From NCBI GenBank assembly GCA_028821775.1, contig JAPKFB010000033.1, positions 1 to 49,598 on the forward strand: a DNA stretch of 49,598 nt. Direction: 5' to 3'. This document shows, piece by piece, positions 33,887 to 42,890 of this stretch. The DNA is from Roseibacillus sp. Lineage in GTDB: Bacteria > Verrucomicrobiota > Verrucomicrobiia > Verrucomicrobiales > Akkermansiaceae. A model generated the notes under the pieces. It did no database searches and was not told the DNA's origin. It saw nothing but the letters and a program-made list of their open reading frames with translations. The position numbers and the translations under genes are program-made. Position 1 is the stretch's first letter. The number at the start of each line of letters is the position of its first letter.

Positions 33887-34455
33887 GCAGAAAGTTAACG
33901 AGAAAGGAAGCCCGGCGCAATGATGGTCGCGCTCCGTCATGTCATCATCCTGTCACGCCTGGAACCCGGGAGATGAGCGCTCGGGCAGCTCGGTCGCCAC
34001 CCCCAGAGGGCGGATTGAAAAGCGAGGGGAGGATGGATTCCTTGAATTACTTCCCTTGGGAATTGTCAAATGGAGAGCGAGTTGGAGTCGGCCTTGAATG
34101 CGCTTCAGAAAGCGAAGGCCTCGCCGCCGAAGGAGGTTCCGAAGCCAAGTCGGGCGGTGGTCGTGGAGGAAGATTTGCGATCTGATCTAGAGAGTGCAAG
34201 TCGACAAGCCGAACTGGCGGGTCGGCTTTCCGTGCCGAATGGTGAGGTCGACCATGGAGTGGGCTTGAGTCATGGTGCGATCTCGGTGGGAGCTTGGATC
34301 ATAGGGCTTGATCCTGAGAATCGATTGGGATTTGGCGAGCATGCGAGACCTGGGCGCGCCTGGCAGCTTCCAGGGTTGGCAAGAGATAGTTGCGATTCGG
34401 TTGAATAGTGCAGGGAGGGTGTAGCGTCGAATGACCCGAACCTGCCCTCGTATTC
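33887..34455. other. Intergenic stretch with weak reading frames only
   Basis: These 569 bases separate the DUF3109-like gene from the DUF6600 lipoprotein gene. A plus-strand frame at 34070-34408 begins with a coiled-coil-like ELESALNALQKAKASP and later RAVVVEEDLRSDLESA, weakly like the N-terminal part of the following lipoprotein (PRAVVAEEETELG). It could be a decayed partial duplication. I cannot support a working gene. Confidence 0.35.
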
Positions 34456-37176
34456 ATGAAACAAGCCATCACTGTCGTCGCTCTCGTTCTCGTCGCCTTG
34501 TTCTCAGGGTGTAACCACGCTGAAAATTCGGCGGATGCTGAAGCCCAGGAGTTTCTGCGCAAGATCGAGGCGCTCAAGAAGGAAAAGCAAGAGGCTGCCA
34601 GTCTACGGGATGCGGGCTTGGATGCGGAATTGGCTGCTGTGCGCGAGCAACTACAGATTGCCCTCGCAGCCCTGGAGGAGGAAGGAAGCGGGAACACCGA
34701 GGGGGAGGATGGGCCCCAGGGAGAGGAGGGGGACATATTCATTAAAGATGCGCCGCGAGCGGTGGTGGCCGAGGAAGAAACCGAGTTGGGGCTGGGGCTG
34801 AAGTTGAATGGGCCGCTCGCGTTGGAGCCGGTGGCCTTGCTTGACGCGAAGGATCACCAGATTTTTTTTGCGGAGCTCGGCAAATTCGGAGACTGGTTTG
34901 AGACGGACTCCTACGGATTTGTCTGGCAGCCGGCAGAGCTCAAGAGCAACCCCGCTTGGAGACCTTACACTCGCGGGCGTTGGGTAAATTCGGACCAGGG
35001 ATGGACTTGGCTTTCCGACGAACCCTTTGGATGGGCGGTGTATCATTATGGCCGCTGGGTTCTCCTCGTCGATCACGGATGGGTCTGGGTGCCTAGTGAT
35101 GATTGGGCGCCAGCGTGGGTGGCATGGCGTCAAAACGACAGTTATCTCGGGTGGGCTCCACTGCCCCCTGAGACCCTCTATGATGATTTTTACGACTACG
35201 ATTCGGGCATCGATCTGGCCTATGACATTGCACCGGACTACTACAACTTCGTGCCGGTGGACTACTTTTTCGAGCCCCTGCTTCCCTATTGTGTCCCTCG
35301 TGCCACGGTGGTTACGATCATCATCAACACAAGGAATGTGACGCGATTCTCGATGAGAGATCATCGAGTATACTGTGGTGGGCCGGACCTGGCATGGGTG
35401 AATCACCACACCGGTCGGAATGTGCGGCCGTGTCGGGTGGACTTCGGGGGGGGAGCGGATCGCTTTGCCCATCGCGGGCACCATCGTCTGAATAACGGTC
35501 GTCTGGAAGTGTTTGCCCCGCAGGTCGATGCGCCCTGGAACGCAGCGGTTTGTCCGAGTCGCGTGTCTGGATATCTCGGAAAGGTGGAAGTGGTGCGTGG
35601 TGGCAAGGGGAGGATGGATCGAGCGCTCGTGCAACGGCATCAACGTGCGGCGGTCCAGCGACACCAATCGGCGCGCGATGCCATGAAGACGGAAGTTTGT
35701 CAGGTGGCCTTGCGACAAAATCTTGAGCGCCAGCGTGCTGGCCAAGACCGTGGACGCGGTCGTCCGCAGCGGGGTGAGGGGCAACGACTCCGGGTGGCGG
35801 AAGAGAATCCCCGAGTTGCGGTTGAGGCAGTGGCCACGGCGGAGCGGCACTTGGAGGAGTCTAAGATGAATTCCAAGCAACAAAGTTACCTGCGGCGGGC
35901 GACGGCCCAGACGCATGAGGAGCTGGCGGCTGCTCGTGCGGCGCACACCGAGAGTCTTCCAGAGGATCGGGCTGGGGAAGTCGTGCGGAACGAAGGCCGG
36001 AGAGATCCGGCCCCACAAACCCCACGTGGACCGAGGGTCACTGGCGATGAGCCGCGGGTTGAACGGTCGCGTCGGGGACCGGAACGTGTGGTGGTGGAAT
36101 CAGGTCAGAGCGGCGCTACTGCTACGGCGGAGCGAGGGAAAGAGGAGGCCGCAGAACTGGCCGCGCAACAAGAGCGGGAGGCTGCCGTGCAGACGGAGCG
36201 CACCCGGATGGCAACGGAGCGTCGTCGCGAAGAAGAAAAGCGAGCACGAAAACGCGAAGAGATTTTGACGGCCGCACGGGCAGAGGACGAGGCGGCGAAA
36301 GGTCGCGCGAAGGCGGAGAGTCTCGGCGCGAAGCAAAGGGCGACCGCTCAACGAGCCGCTCGCGATGCGGAACGCCGTCGGAAGGAGGCCGAAGAAGCAG
36401 CCGCCAAAGAACTCCGACAACAGGCGATCGCCGCGCAGAAGCGGGACGTTGAAGAAGAGAAGGAGCGCGAGGCCGCGGAGCGGGCTTTGCTCGTGGAAAA
36501 ACAACGACGAGTGGCGGAGGAGCAAGCGCGAGTTGCTGAGAGGGCGAAGCGGGAGGCCTCGACGCGCGCTGCGGAACAGAATCGGCGTGTGCAGGAGGCC
36601 AGAGCCGCCCGGGTGGAGGCGGACAAGAAAGAGGAGCGGCGACAGCAGATGGTGGAACGAGCGCAGGCGCAGTCGAAGGCGGAGGCTACCCGGTGGGCTC
36701 AAGAAGCGCAGAAGGCCGCAGCGGAAGAACAAAGTCGGGCGTCGGCCGCAGAGCGGCGTCGGCAGGCCATTGACGCGCAGAGGCAGGCGGAGGCGCGCAA
36801 GCAGGCCGAGGAGGGGCAAGCGCAACGGCAGGCTGACGCCCGTCGTCAGGCGCTGATTCGGAAGCGGGTGGAGGAATCACAGCGACGGGCAGCGGTGGAG
36901 GCCAAACGTCGGGCTGCTACTGAGAGAGCGCAGGCCGATGTGAAACGCCGAGCTGCTACTGAGAGAGCGCAGGCTGATGCGCAACGTCGAGCTCAAGCGG
37001 AATCGCAGCGTCGAGCGTCGGCCGAGTCAGCGCGGCGTCAACAGGAATTCCAGCAGCGCACCGCCGCAGCCCAGGCAAGAGCGGAGGCGGCTCGTCGCCA
37101 GCAGAAGGTGGCCCGGAAGCAACAAGTGGAGCAATCAGGCAAGCAGTCGCAGCAGCCGAGAGGACGAAAGAGATAG
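34456..37176 (+). CDS. DUF6600-type lipoprotein with a long charged coiled-coil tail
   Basis: This 906-residue protein has a lipoprotein signal (MKQAITVVALVLVALFSGC, Cys19). A short coiled coil (about 30-75) and an acidic linker lead to the Trp/Tyr-rich DUF6600-like region (about 145-237: WRPYTRGRWVNSDQGWTW, GWAVYHYGRWVLLVDHGWVW, VPSDDWAPAWVAWRQNDSYL, GWAPLPP). Residues about 240-400 are Tyr/His-rich. From about 550 to the end it is almost only Ala, Arg, Glu, Gln and Lys, a continuous charged helix of about 350 residues. Part of it comes from near-exact 42-base repeats at 36906-36989 (RRAATERAQAD repeated). The tail could reach across the periplasm or bind polyanions. The function is unknown. 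The protein should be anchored to a membrane by lipid. Confidence 0.85.
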   Translation: MKQAITVVALVLVALFSGCNHAENSADAEAQEFLRKIEALKKEKQEAASLRDAGLDAELAAVREQLQIALAALEEEGSGNTEGEDGPQGEEGDIFIKDAPRAVVAEEETELGLGLKLNGPLALEPVALLDAKDHQIFFAELGKFGDWFETDSYGFVWQPAELKSNPAWRPYTRGRWVNSDQGWTWLSDEPFGWAVYHYGRWVLLVDHGWVWVPSDDWAPAWVAWRQNDSYLGWAPLPPETLYDDFYDYDSGIDLAYDIAPDYYNFVPVDYFFEPLLPYCVPRATVVTIIINTRNVTRFSMRDHRVYCGGPDLAWVNHHTGRNVRPCRVDFGGGADRFAHRGHHRLNNGRLEVFAPQVDAPWNAAVCPSRVSGYLGKVEVVRGGKGRMDRALVQRHQRAAVQRHQSARDAMKTEVCQVALRQNLERQRAGQDRGRGRPQRGEGQRLRVAEENPRVAVEAVATAERHLEESKMNSKQQSYLRRATAQTHEELAAARAAHTESLPEDRAGEVVRNEGRRDPAPQTPRGPRVTGDEPRVERSRRGPERVVVESGQSGATATAERGKEEAAELAAQQEREAAVQTERTRMATERRREEEKRARKREEILTAARAEDEAAKGRAKAESLGAKQRATAQRAARDAERRRKEAEEAAAKELRQQAIAAQKRDVEEEKEREAAERALLVEKQRRVAEEQARVAERAKREASTRAAEQNRRVQEARAARVEADKKEERRQQMVERAQAQSKAEATRWAQEAQKAAAEEQSRASAAERRRQAIDAQRQAEARKQAEEGQAQRQADARRQALIRKRVEESQRRAAVEAKRRAATERAQADVKRRAATERAQADAQRRAQAESQRRASAESARRQQEFQQRTAAAQARAEAARRQQKVARKQQVEQSGKQSQQPRGRKR
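36906..36989 (+). repeat. 42-bp tandem repeat inside the lipoprotein gene
   Basis: Two adjacent 42-base units encode CGxCGxGCTGCTACTGAGAG-type sequence and differ at only a few positions. Each gives the peptide RRAATERAQAD. This is recent repeat expansion in the coiled-coil tail. Confidence 0.75.
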
Positions 37177-37180
37177 CAGT

Positions 37181-37702
37181 TCAGTTGGGCTCCTGCCGTT
37201 CGAGAAGATCAACGTAGGCATCGGCAATAAGGTCATCGGGAGCGATGCCCAGGGTCGCCATCAAGGCGCGTGCTTCAGCCTCGCCGGCTGCGATGGACTC
37301 GTTGTTCCCGAGCACGACTTCGAGCTCGAGAAAGTCGCCGAGGGAATCCACCCGATCGAGGTGAATGCGGGTGCGGCCGACGAGGAGAAGAGTGCGTACT
37401 TTGTTCACCACTGCGCGGACGCCGTAGGCGGCGGTGAGTGCTGCACGGAGGCCGGTCGGATCGGCGGTGGGAGTGATTTGATACTGCGAGGTCTTGGGGC
37501 CTTCCTGGTTCGGACGTTGGTAGTAGATGAGTTCGGCATGGGCAGGCGAAAAGATACGGAGTTTGAGTCTGCCGGTTTGGCAGGGAAAGAAGACGTCTTC
37601 CTGGGCGGTTAATTCTGGTGCGGAATCGGCAAGCTGGCTGGCAATGCCGGTGACCCGATCGAGGTCTGGCAGGCGGGCTTTGATTTCGACGTTGCGAGGC
37701 AT
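37181..37702 (-). CDS. CYTH domain protein (class IV adenylate cyclase/triphosphatase-like)
   Basis: This 173-residue cytoplasmic protein of the triphosphate tunnel family hydrolyses or cyclises triphosphates such as inorganic tripolyphosphate, thiamine triphosphate or ATP. Visible strands are RNVEIKARLPD (start), GRLKLRIFSPAHAELIYYQR (Lys/Arg tunnel residues), VVNKVRTLLLVGRTRIHLDR and SLGDFLELEVVLGNNE. The usual ExExK signature at the N terminus reads NVEIK, so its first Glu is Asn. The final acidic patch ELEVVL is intact. The protein is near the usual single-domain length. It is convergent with the lipoprotein gene, with only 4 bases between stops. Its product cannot be assigned. Confidence 0.85.
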   Translation of the reverse strand: MPRNVEIKARLPDLDRVTGIASQLADSAPELTAQEDVFFPCQTGRLKLRIFSPAHAELIYYQRPNQEGPKTSQYQITPTADPTGLRAALTAAYGVRAVVNKVRTLLLVGRTRIHLDRVDSLGDFLELEVVLGNNESIAAGEAEARALMATLGIAPDDLIADAYVDLLERQEPN

Positions 37703-37760
37703 GGGAACGCGAGCAAGCCCCGCGGAGGGCTTCTTGTCAATGAGCGGCGGTGTGATTCAG

Positions 37761-38045
37761 ATGAGGAGAAATCAGAATGCCAACGATTCCCTTGCGCAAA
37801 GTATTCGCAGCCCCGTGGAGGTGGAGCCTTGCAAAGCGAGCGGGGCAACCGTGAGCGCGGTGCTGGAGGCGGTGTTTGCGAACCACGCGCGCCTCTGCAG
37901 CTACCTGCTTGATGATCGGGGGGCGGTCCGCAAGCATGTTTCTGTGATCGTGAACGGCGAGGCGGTGAAAGATCGCGAGGCTTTGTCTGAGGCAGGGGCA
38001 AAAGATGCGGAGATCTTTGTTATGCGAGCCTTGTCAGGCGGTTGA
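37761..38045 (+). pseudogene. MoaD/ThiS-like sulfur-carrier gene, probably frameshifted at the N terminus
   Basis: The frame opened by the ATG at 37761 encodes 94 residues. From about residue 19 it is a clear ubiquitin-fold MoaD-type protein: VEVEPCKASGATVSAVLEAV, LLDDRGAVRKHVSVIVNGEA, ending in RALSGG with the diglycine that is activated as thiocarboxylate. The first 18 residues are not MoaD-like. In another frame, the ATG at 37777 reads MPTIPLRKVFAAP, which fits the usual MoaD beginning. One missing base near 37815 would join it to VEVEPC. I therefore suspect a frameshift, although a protein started at 37761 is still possible. It lies 22 bases upstream of the BNR remnant, its usual type of partner. 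Confidence 0.6.
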
Positions 38046-38067
38046 GTCACGATCAGTCTGTGTCATC

Positions 38068-38485
38068 ATGAGGGATCGGTTTTACGTGGGGGCCCGCAGG
38101 GGTTGTTCACTTTCGTGCGAGGAGAGAGCGGGTGGAGGTAGTGCCAGGAGAGTTTTCTTGGGGGACAGGTTCCGATGTTGTTGCCGGATGCACGGAGTGG
38201 GTGGTTCCCGCAGAGAAGGATGAACTGCGCTATCCGGTGGAGGGGCAGTTTTTCGTAAATCGGACCCGGGATGGCGGAAAGGCCGTTGAGGCACTCACCA
38301 AGGGCCTCCCGGCTGCTCCGGCTTACGATCTGGTGTATCGGCATGCCTTGGAATTCGATGGCAGTGGAGAGCAATTGGCGATGAGATCGATCACCGGCTC
38401 GCTCTGGATGCGTGAAGATCAGGGGGATTCCTGGGAGCTGATTACTGGTCATCTTCCGCCAATCTATTGTGTTCGTTGGGGGTAA
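38068..38485 (+). pseudogene. WD40/YVTN/BNR-repeat protein gene, internally deleted and frameshifted
   Basis: The two ends of a roughly 350-residue BNR (sialidase-like) propeller survive. The start at 38068 reads MRDRFYVGARRG. After a slip near 38102 the sense is LFTFVRGESGWR, then an in-frame stop (38139-38141), then SFLGGQVPMLLPDARSG. At about 38195-38210 the frame changes again to the C-terminal blades: WVVPAEKDELRYPVEGQFFV, AYDLVYRHALEFDGSG, TGSLWMREDQGDSWELITG and the end LPPIYCVRW. Most of the propeller between residues about 45 and 260 is missing. In many bacteria this family is paired with a MoaD-like gene, as here (recalled, not searched). Broken by at least two frameshifts and a large deletion, it should be non-functional. 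Confidence 0.75.
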
Positions 38486-38641
38486 GGGGCCCGGGCCAGC
38501 CCTCAAAGCTGATGCTTGCCTTTCGCCGAGAACCATTCAATGCTACACGAAGAGCCTAGGAACCCTGCAGCTTTCAAGGATGGACCAATACCCGATTCCC
38601 GGGGACAACTTGAAGACAAGGGCCTGAGCGACGCCAACTAG

Positions 38642-39043
<402 letters not shown>

Positions 39044-39070
39044 GCGAGTCCGAAGCTTCTTACTAATTTC

Positions 39071-39103
39071 AGGCGGCTCTTGGTGACAGGAGCCGCCTCT
39101 TTT
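39071..39103 (+). terminator. Rho-independent terminator of the RRM gene
   Basis: AGGCGGCTC (39071-39079) pairs perfectly with GAGCCGCCT (39090-39098) across a 10-base loop, and a T-rich stretch (TCTTTT) follows. The position fits the end of the RRM transcript. Confidence 0.85.
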
Positions 39104-39145
39104 GGTGCTCAAATTTTGGGATCCTTCCTGAGCTGCCAGCGATCG

Positions 39146-40201
39146 TTACAGATTGGAAGCCGAGGCGGGACTCTTGGCGAACTGCTTCAGGTGTCCGTAG
39201 CCCACCAGTTTTCCGGCTTTCTCGTCCCAGAGTCGATACTTGAGGGACTTCAGGCTGGTCCAGAAAGTAAGCGGGCAAATGTCAGAAAAGGCAGGATCAG
39301 AACGGTGGCATCGTTCCAGATTGTAGTTCGGGATCCGCGAACTGAGATGATGGATGTGGTGGAAGCCGATGTTGCCGGAGAGCCACTGCAGGATGCGGGG
39401 AAGCTTGTAGAAGGAGCTGCCCTTCATGGCTGCGTCGGTGTAGTCCCAGGATTCATTGCGCTCCCAGTAGGCCCCTTCGAACTGGTGTTGCACGTAGAAG
39501 AGCCAGAGTCCCCCGCCACCGCCGATTGCGAGGATGGTCAATTGAATGATGAACCAGGGCAAGAAGCCAAAAAAGGCAATGAGCGTTCCGGAGAACGCGA
39601 GGATGGCAAGGTTCATCATGCGCACCGAGTTTTTCTCACGCGGTTTGGCAGAGGAAAGAGAGAAGCGTTGCCGGACCACGAAGATGATGAGGGGCGCGGC
39701 AAAGAAGAGGATTAAGGGATTGCGGGCGAGGCGATAAGAGAACTTTTTACCGGGCGAAGCCTGGAGGTATTCTTCCACCGTGAGGGTCCAGATGTCTCCG
39801 AGGCCCCGGCGATCAAGATTGCCGGAGGTGGCGTGGTGGCGGGAGTGCTCCCACCGCCAGTGATAGTAGGGGGTAAAAGTGAGGACGCCGGTCAGGAATC
39901 CCCATACGTTGTTGGCCAGATTCGATTTGAAGAACGATCCGTGACCGCAATCGTGGAAGATGATGAAGATGCGCACGAGCAAGGCGCCGGAAAGGAGGGC
40001 GAGTCCCATGGTGAGCCACCAGGAAACCGAGAGGCTGAGATACATGAGGACCCAGAGGGCCGCATAGCTGCCCACCGAGTTCAAAAGCTGCCAGTTTGCC
40101 CGCCAGATGTTGGATTCCTGGTGCTCGGCCACCAGGTCCATCCACCCTGCAGAGGAGGTGACGGAATCAGTGGAGTCTGATTGGGGAGGATTCTTGCTCA
40201 T
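39146..40201 (-). CDS. Fatty acid desaturase (membrane di-iron)
   Basis: This 351-residue integral membrane enzyme inserts a double bond into acyl lipids. The three histidine boxes are HDCGHG (His83-His87), HSRHH (119-123) and HHIHH (281-285), which together bind the di-iron centre. Membrane helices cover about 45-80, 95-112, 160-175 and 200-240. The pattern fits the delta-12/omega-3-like DesA group rather than stearoyl-CoA desaturase, and FYVQHQFEGAYWERNESWD is typical of that group. The start ATG overlaps the stop of a small upstream frame (ATGA). Such enzymes adjust membrane fluidity in the cold, and a glycine-rich RRM gene is next door, but a shared response is inference. Confidence 0.95.
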   Translation of the reverse strand: MSKNPPQSDSTDSVTSSAGWMDLVAEHQESNIWRANWQLLNSVGSYAALWVLMYLSLSVSWWLTMGLALLSGALLVRIFIIFHDCGHGSFFKSNLANNVWGFLTGVLTFTPYYHWRWEHSRHHATSGNLDRRGLGDIWTLTVEEYLQASPGKKFSYRLARNPLILFFAAPLIIFVVRQRFSLSSAKPREKNSVRMMNLAILAFSGTLIAFFGFLPWFIIQLTILAIGGGGGLWLFYVQHQFEGAYWERNESWDYTDAAMKGSSFYKLPRILQWLSGNIGFHHIHHLSSRIPNYNLERCHRSDPAFSDICPLTFWTSLKSLKYRLWDEKAGKLVGYGHLKQFAKSPASASNL

Positions 40202-40440
40202 CGATTCGCGTGACCCTGATGTTTCTGGCTTTTTCCAACTTCGAGGAGGAGATTTGGGTTGGTGACGAGGGGCAGCAAGGTTTCTGAGAACGGTTGCAAA
40301 ATCATCGAGGGAGCGAGTTCCATGCCCCCCCGTGCAGCCTGCTGTTCCCGGGGATCGGGTCTAAGAATCATCACCGAATACGAGATCCAGTTGATGACCT
40401 GCCATGCTGTGACTGCGGTGAGGATCTGAACTGGGGGCAT
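40198..40440 (-). CDS. Possible small protein coupled to the desaturase
   Basis: The 80-codon frame has one hydrophobic segment (ILTAVTAWQVINWISYSVMI), and its stop overlaps the desaturase start as ATGA, the usual sign of translational coupling. I recognise no family, and the start has no Shine-Dalgarno sequence. The rest of 40202-40678 shows no other supportable gene. Confidence 0.35.
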   Translation of the reverse strand: MPPVQILTAVTAWQVINWISYSVMILRPDPREQQAARGGMELAPSMILQPFSETLLPLVTNPNLLLEVGKSQKHQGHANR

Positions 40441-40678
40441 GATTCAGTTGTGCATCAAAATTGCGAGCATCGAATGCCCTGGATTTGAGGTGGTTATGGA
40501 CAGGGGAGATCACGAGGGAGCTTCATGGCTCGGTGCAAGGTGGCAATTACCCCGATTCTGAGATGGGAGCGGTCTCTTTCCATTCCTGCGGAGGGTGCTC
40601 CATTCAGGGTATTCTCGTTTCGCCAGAGCCTCCGGAGTGGAGAGCAGGAGGCTGTCCAATGATCAGGCGTGCAGCCGA

Positions 40679-42130
40679 CTAGCGTTTCAACTTACGATCG
40701 TGATAGGGATCACCGGCCGGTGGGCGAATGGGCATGGTGAGACCGCCGGACTTCGCGAGTTCGTCGAAGAGTTGGGTCTTGAGCGCTTCGCCTTTTTCCT
40801 GGAAGGCAGGAACGTTGATGAGGTTGTGGCGTTCGTGGGGGTCGGTCTCGAGGTCGTAGAGGCCGTTGATGTCCCAGAGACCGTGGGTGTAGACGAATTT
40901 CCAGCGATCAGTGCGGATTGCGAGGGTGGTGGGACAGGCCGGGAAATTCCACTCCCAGTGGTATTCGTAGAGGATGTGCTTGCGCCAGGGCTTGGCGGGA
41001 TTTTTGCCTTGGAGGAGTGGGAAGAATGAGCGGCCGTCCAGGTTGGGGGAACCGGAAGGAATCTCAACTTCGGCCGCTTCAATCAGGGTGGGGGCAATGT
41101 CGATGTTCTGGACCATCTGGGTGATGACGGTGCCGGGTTTGATCCCGGGACCGCGGGCGAGCATGGGGACCCGGATGGATTCTTCAAAGGCATCACGCTT
41201 GTCATAGAACCCGTGTTCGCCGAGAGCAAAACCGTTGTCTCCCATGTAGACGACCAAGGTGTTTTTCGTGAGGCCGCTCTTGTCGAGGTGAGTAAGAAGG
41301 CGACCGATGTTCTCGTCCAGTCCGTGAATGGTTTCACAAAAGTTGTAGTAAAGATCGTCGAAGTCTGGAACGGGATCGTGATCGAGGGAACCGGTTTGCA
41401 TGTGATCGATGCCGTGGATTCCGTAGCGGCGTTCGCGAACCCAACGCGGTTGGGTCGCGTAGTTTTCCTCGGTGTTGGCCATGGTGGCCGGGTAGGGGAT
41501 TTTCTTTCCTTGGTAGCGCTGGGAATGGCGGGGAGCGGGAGTGAACGGGAAGTGGACTGCCTTATAGCTGAGGTAGAGGAGGAAGGTCTTTTTGCTGTCC
41601 CGGGTCCGGAGCCAGTGCAGAGCCTGGTCGGTGAGGATGTCGGCGTTGTATCCTTTGAAGACCTGGCGCTTGCCGTTGATATTGAGTTCAGGATCAAAGT
41701 AGGTGCCCTGTCCTTTGAAGCTTACCCAGTGATCGAAGCCGGGGCGGGGTTCATCGTTGTCGTGGCCCATGTGCCACTTTCCAACGTAGCTGGTCTGGTA
41801 TCCGCTCTTTTGAAAATATTGGGGGAAGAAGACGGTGCCCTTGGGGACCGGTCGCTGGTTGTCGACCACGCGGTGATGGTGCATGTACTGTCCGGTCAAG
41901 ATCGAGGCCCGGCTGGGAGAACAGAGCGAGGTGGTGACGAAGGCATTGGAAAGATGGGCGCCTTCATTGGCGAGACGATCCATGGCAGGCGTCTCCAGCC
42001 ACTCCGGGGAGTCGGGATGAAAGCCCATCAGATCATAGCGATGGTCGTCGCTGAGGATGAAGATGATATTGGGCCTGGCCTGGGTGAGGACGGATGTGAA
42101 GAGAAGGAGGAGGAGCAAGCGAGGAAACAT
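40679..42130 (-). CDS. Secreted Cys-type sulfatase
   Basis: This 483-residue arylsulfatase-family enzyme starts at 42130 with a signal peptide (MFPRLLLLLLFTSVLTQA). The first metal pair is Asp28-Asp29 (FILSDDHRYD). The formylglycine motif is Cys70 in CSPSRASILTG, so a maturing enzyme (FGE or anSME) is required; none is in the window. Further family motifs are YVGKWHMG (catalytic Lys/His), VHFPFTP, and YMGDNGFALGEHGFYDKRDA with the metal Asp-Asn and the EHGFYDKR loop of the S1 family. The C-terminal subdomain covers the last 110 residues. The substrate is likely a sulfated polysaccharide or glycosaminoglycan but is not identifiable. It should act in the periplasm or outside the cell. Confidence 0.94.
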   Translation of the reverse strand: MFPRLLLLLLFTSVLTQARPNIIFILSDDHRYDLMGFHPDSPEWLETPAMDRLANEGAHLSNAFVTTSLCSPSRASILTGQYMHHHRVVDNQRPVPKGTVFFPQYFQKSGYQTSYVGKWHMGHDNDEPRPGFDHWVSFKGQGTYFDPELNINGKRQVFKGYNADILTDQALHWLRTRDSKKTFLLYLSYKAVHFPFTPAPRHSQRYQGKKIPYPATMANTEENYATQPRWVRERRYGIHGIDHMQTGSLDHDPVPDFDDLYYNFCETIHGLDENIGRLLTHLDKSGLTKNTLVVYMGDNGFALGEHGFYDKRDAFEESIRVPMLARGPGIKPGTVITQMVQNIDIAPTLIEAAEVEIPSGSPNLDGRSFFPLLQGKNPAKPWRKHILYEYHWEWNFPACPTTLAIRTDRWKFVYTHGLWDINGLYDLETDPHERHNLINVPAFQEKGEALKTQLFDELAKSGGLTMPIRPPAGDPYHDRKLKR

Positions 42131-42205
42131 GATAAGCTGAGTGGACGTTTTGGCAAAGCTACGACCGGAGGGACAGATCACTCCAGAAGATTACCCGCGC
42201 AAGGG

Positions 42206-42240
42206 AAAAAAAGCCCGACTCCTCCTACGAGAAGCCGGGC
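42206..42240 (-). terminator. Rho-independent terminator on the minus strand without an obvious gene
   Basis: Read on the minus strand, GCCCGGCT and AGTCGGGC form an 8-bp stem (one G-T pair) with a 12-base loop, followed by seven T. It would end a transcript coming from above 42240. Just above it, one minus-strand frame ends in NFFRAFEMP and a stop (42277-42279), like the last strand of an exported protein, but no intact gene leads into it. Confidence 0.7.
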
Positions 42241-42427
42241 GATGGTCGTGTTTTTGTTGGAATAGTCGTTGTCCTGTCAGGGCATTTCGAAGGCCCGGAA
42301 GAAGTTATGAGGGCAGCTCGGATCCGGCGGTGATGAATGAGGACCAATGAGCTGTTGAGAGCGACATACTCGGTTCCTAGATAGCCATTTCCCACTGTGC
42401 TGCAAGTGGCCGGTCCCCAGGCATTTT

Positions 42428-42859
42428 CTGTGCCAAGGGACAGCAGATCGCGACCCGAGTGATGCCGCACTCGTCCGGCTTCCCTCCCTCGCAGGGGGGG
42501 AGCACGAGGCAGCATTCCATGGAGCAGCAGATCTCGATGTTTTCGCGGGTGGTAGTCCGTTGGTTCTGAATTCAACGACCCTGCCCAGCTTGGCTCCTGA
42601 GCAACTGGACGTGGGGAGCGGGCTTCAGGACTATGCGGTCTTCGAGTATGCGATTCGGTCCGGGCTCAACGACGTGAACATTGCGGTGGAAACGAGCTCT
42701 GATCTTGCGATCTGGACGAGCCCGGGCGAGATCGACTTCCTCGAGCAGATCGATCATGGTGATGGCACCCTCACGGTGCGCTGTCGCACCTCCAATCCGG
42801 TTGCCCCTGGCGATAGGCCGCCCTTCGCCCGGGTGCGGGTGCTCTTTTTGGGGCCGTAA
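42428..42859 (+). pseudogene. 3' fragment of a large secreted protein gene
   Basis: A plus-strand frame is open from 42359 to 42859 but has no proper start. Its protein-like part, from about 42428, carries DPSDAALVRLPSLAGG, DLDVFAGGSPLVL, FEYAIRSGLNDVNIAVETSS and the end PFARVRVLFLGP. The tail has the same layout as the C-terminal domain of the CotH giant (VSNDLISWSG ... FLRMVVAFGP), a hydrophobic beta domain that closes many exported Verrucomicrobiota proteins. The rest of the parent gene is missing. A short protein starting from the TTG at 42560 cannot be excluded but would lack a signal peptide. Confidence 0.55.
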
Positions 42860-42890
42860 CCTGGAGGAGTCTAGAACTGCGTCAGCGCGA

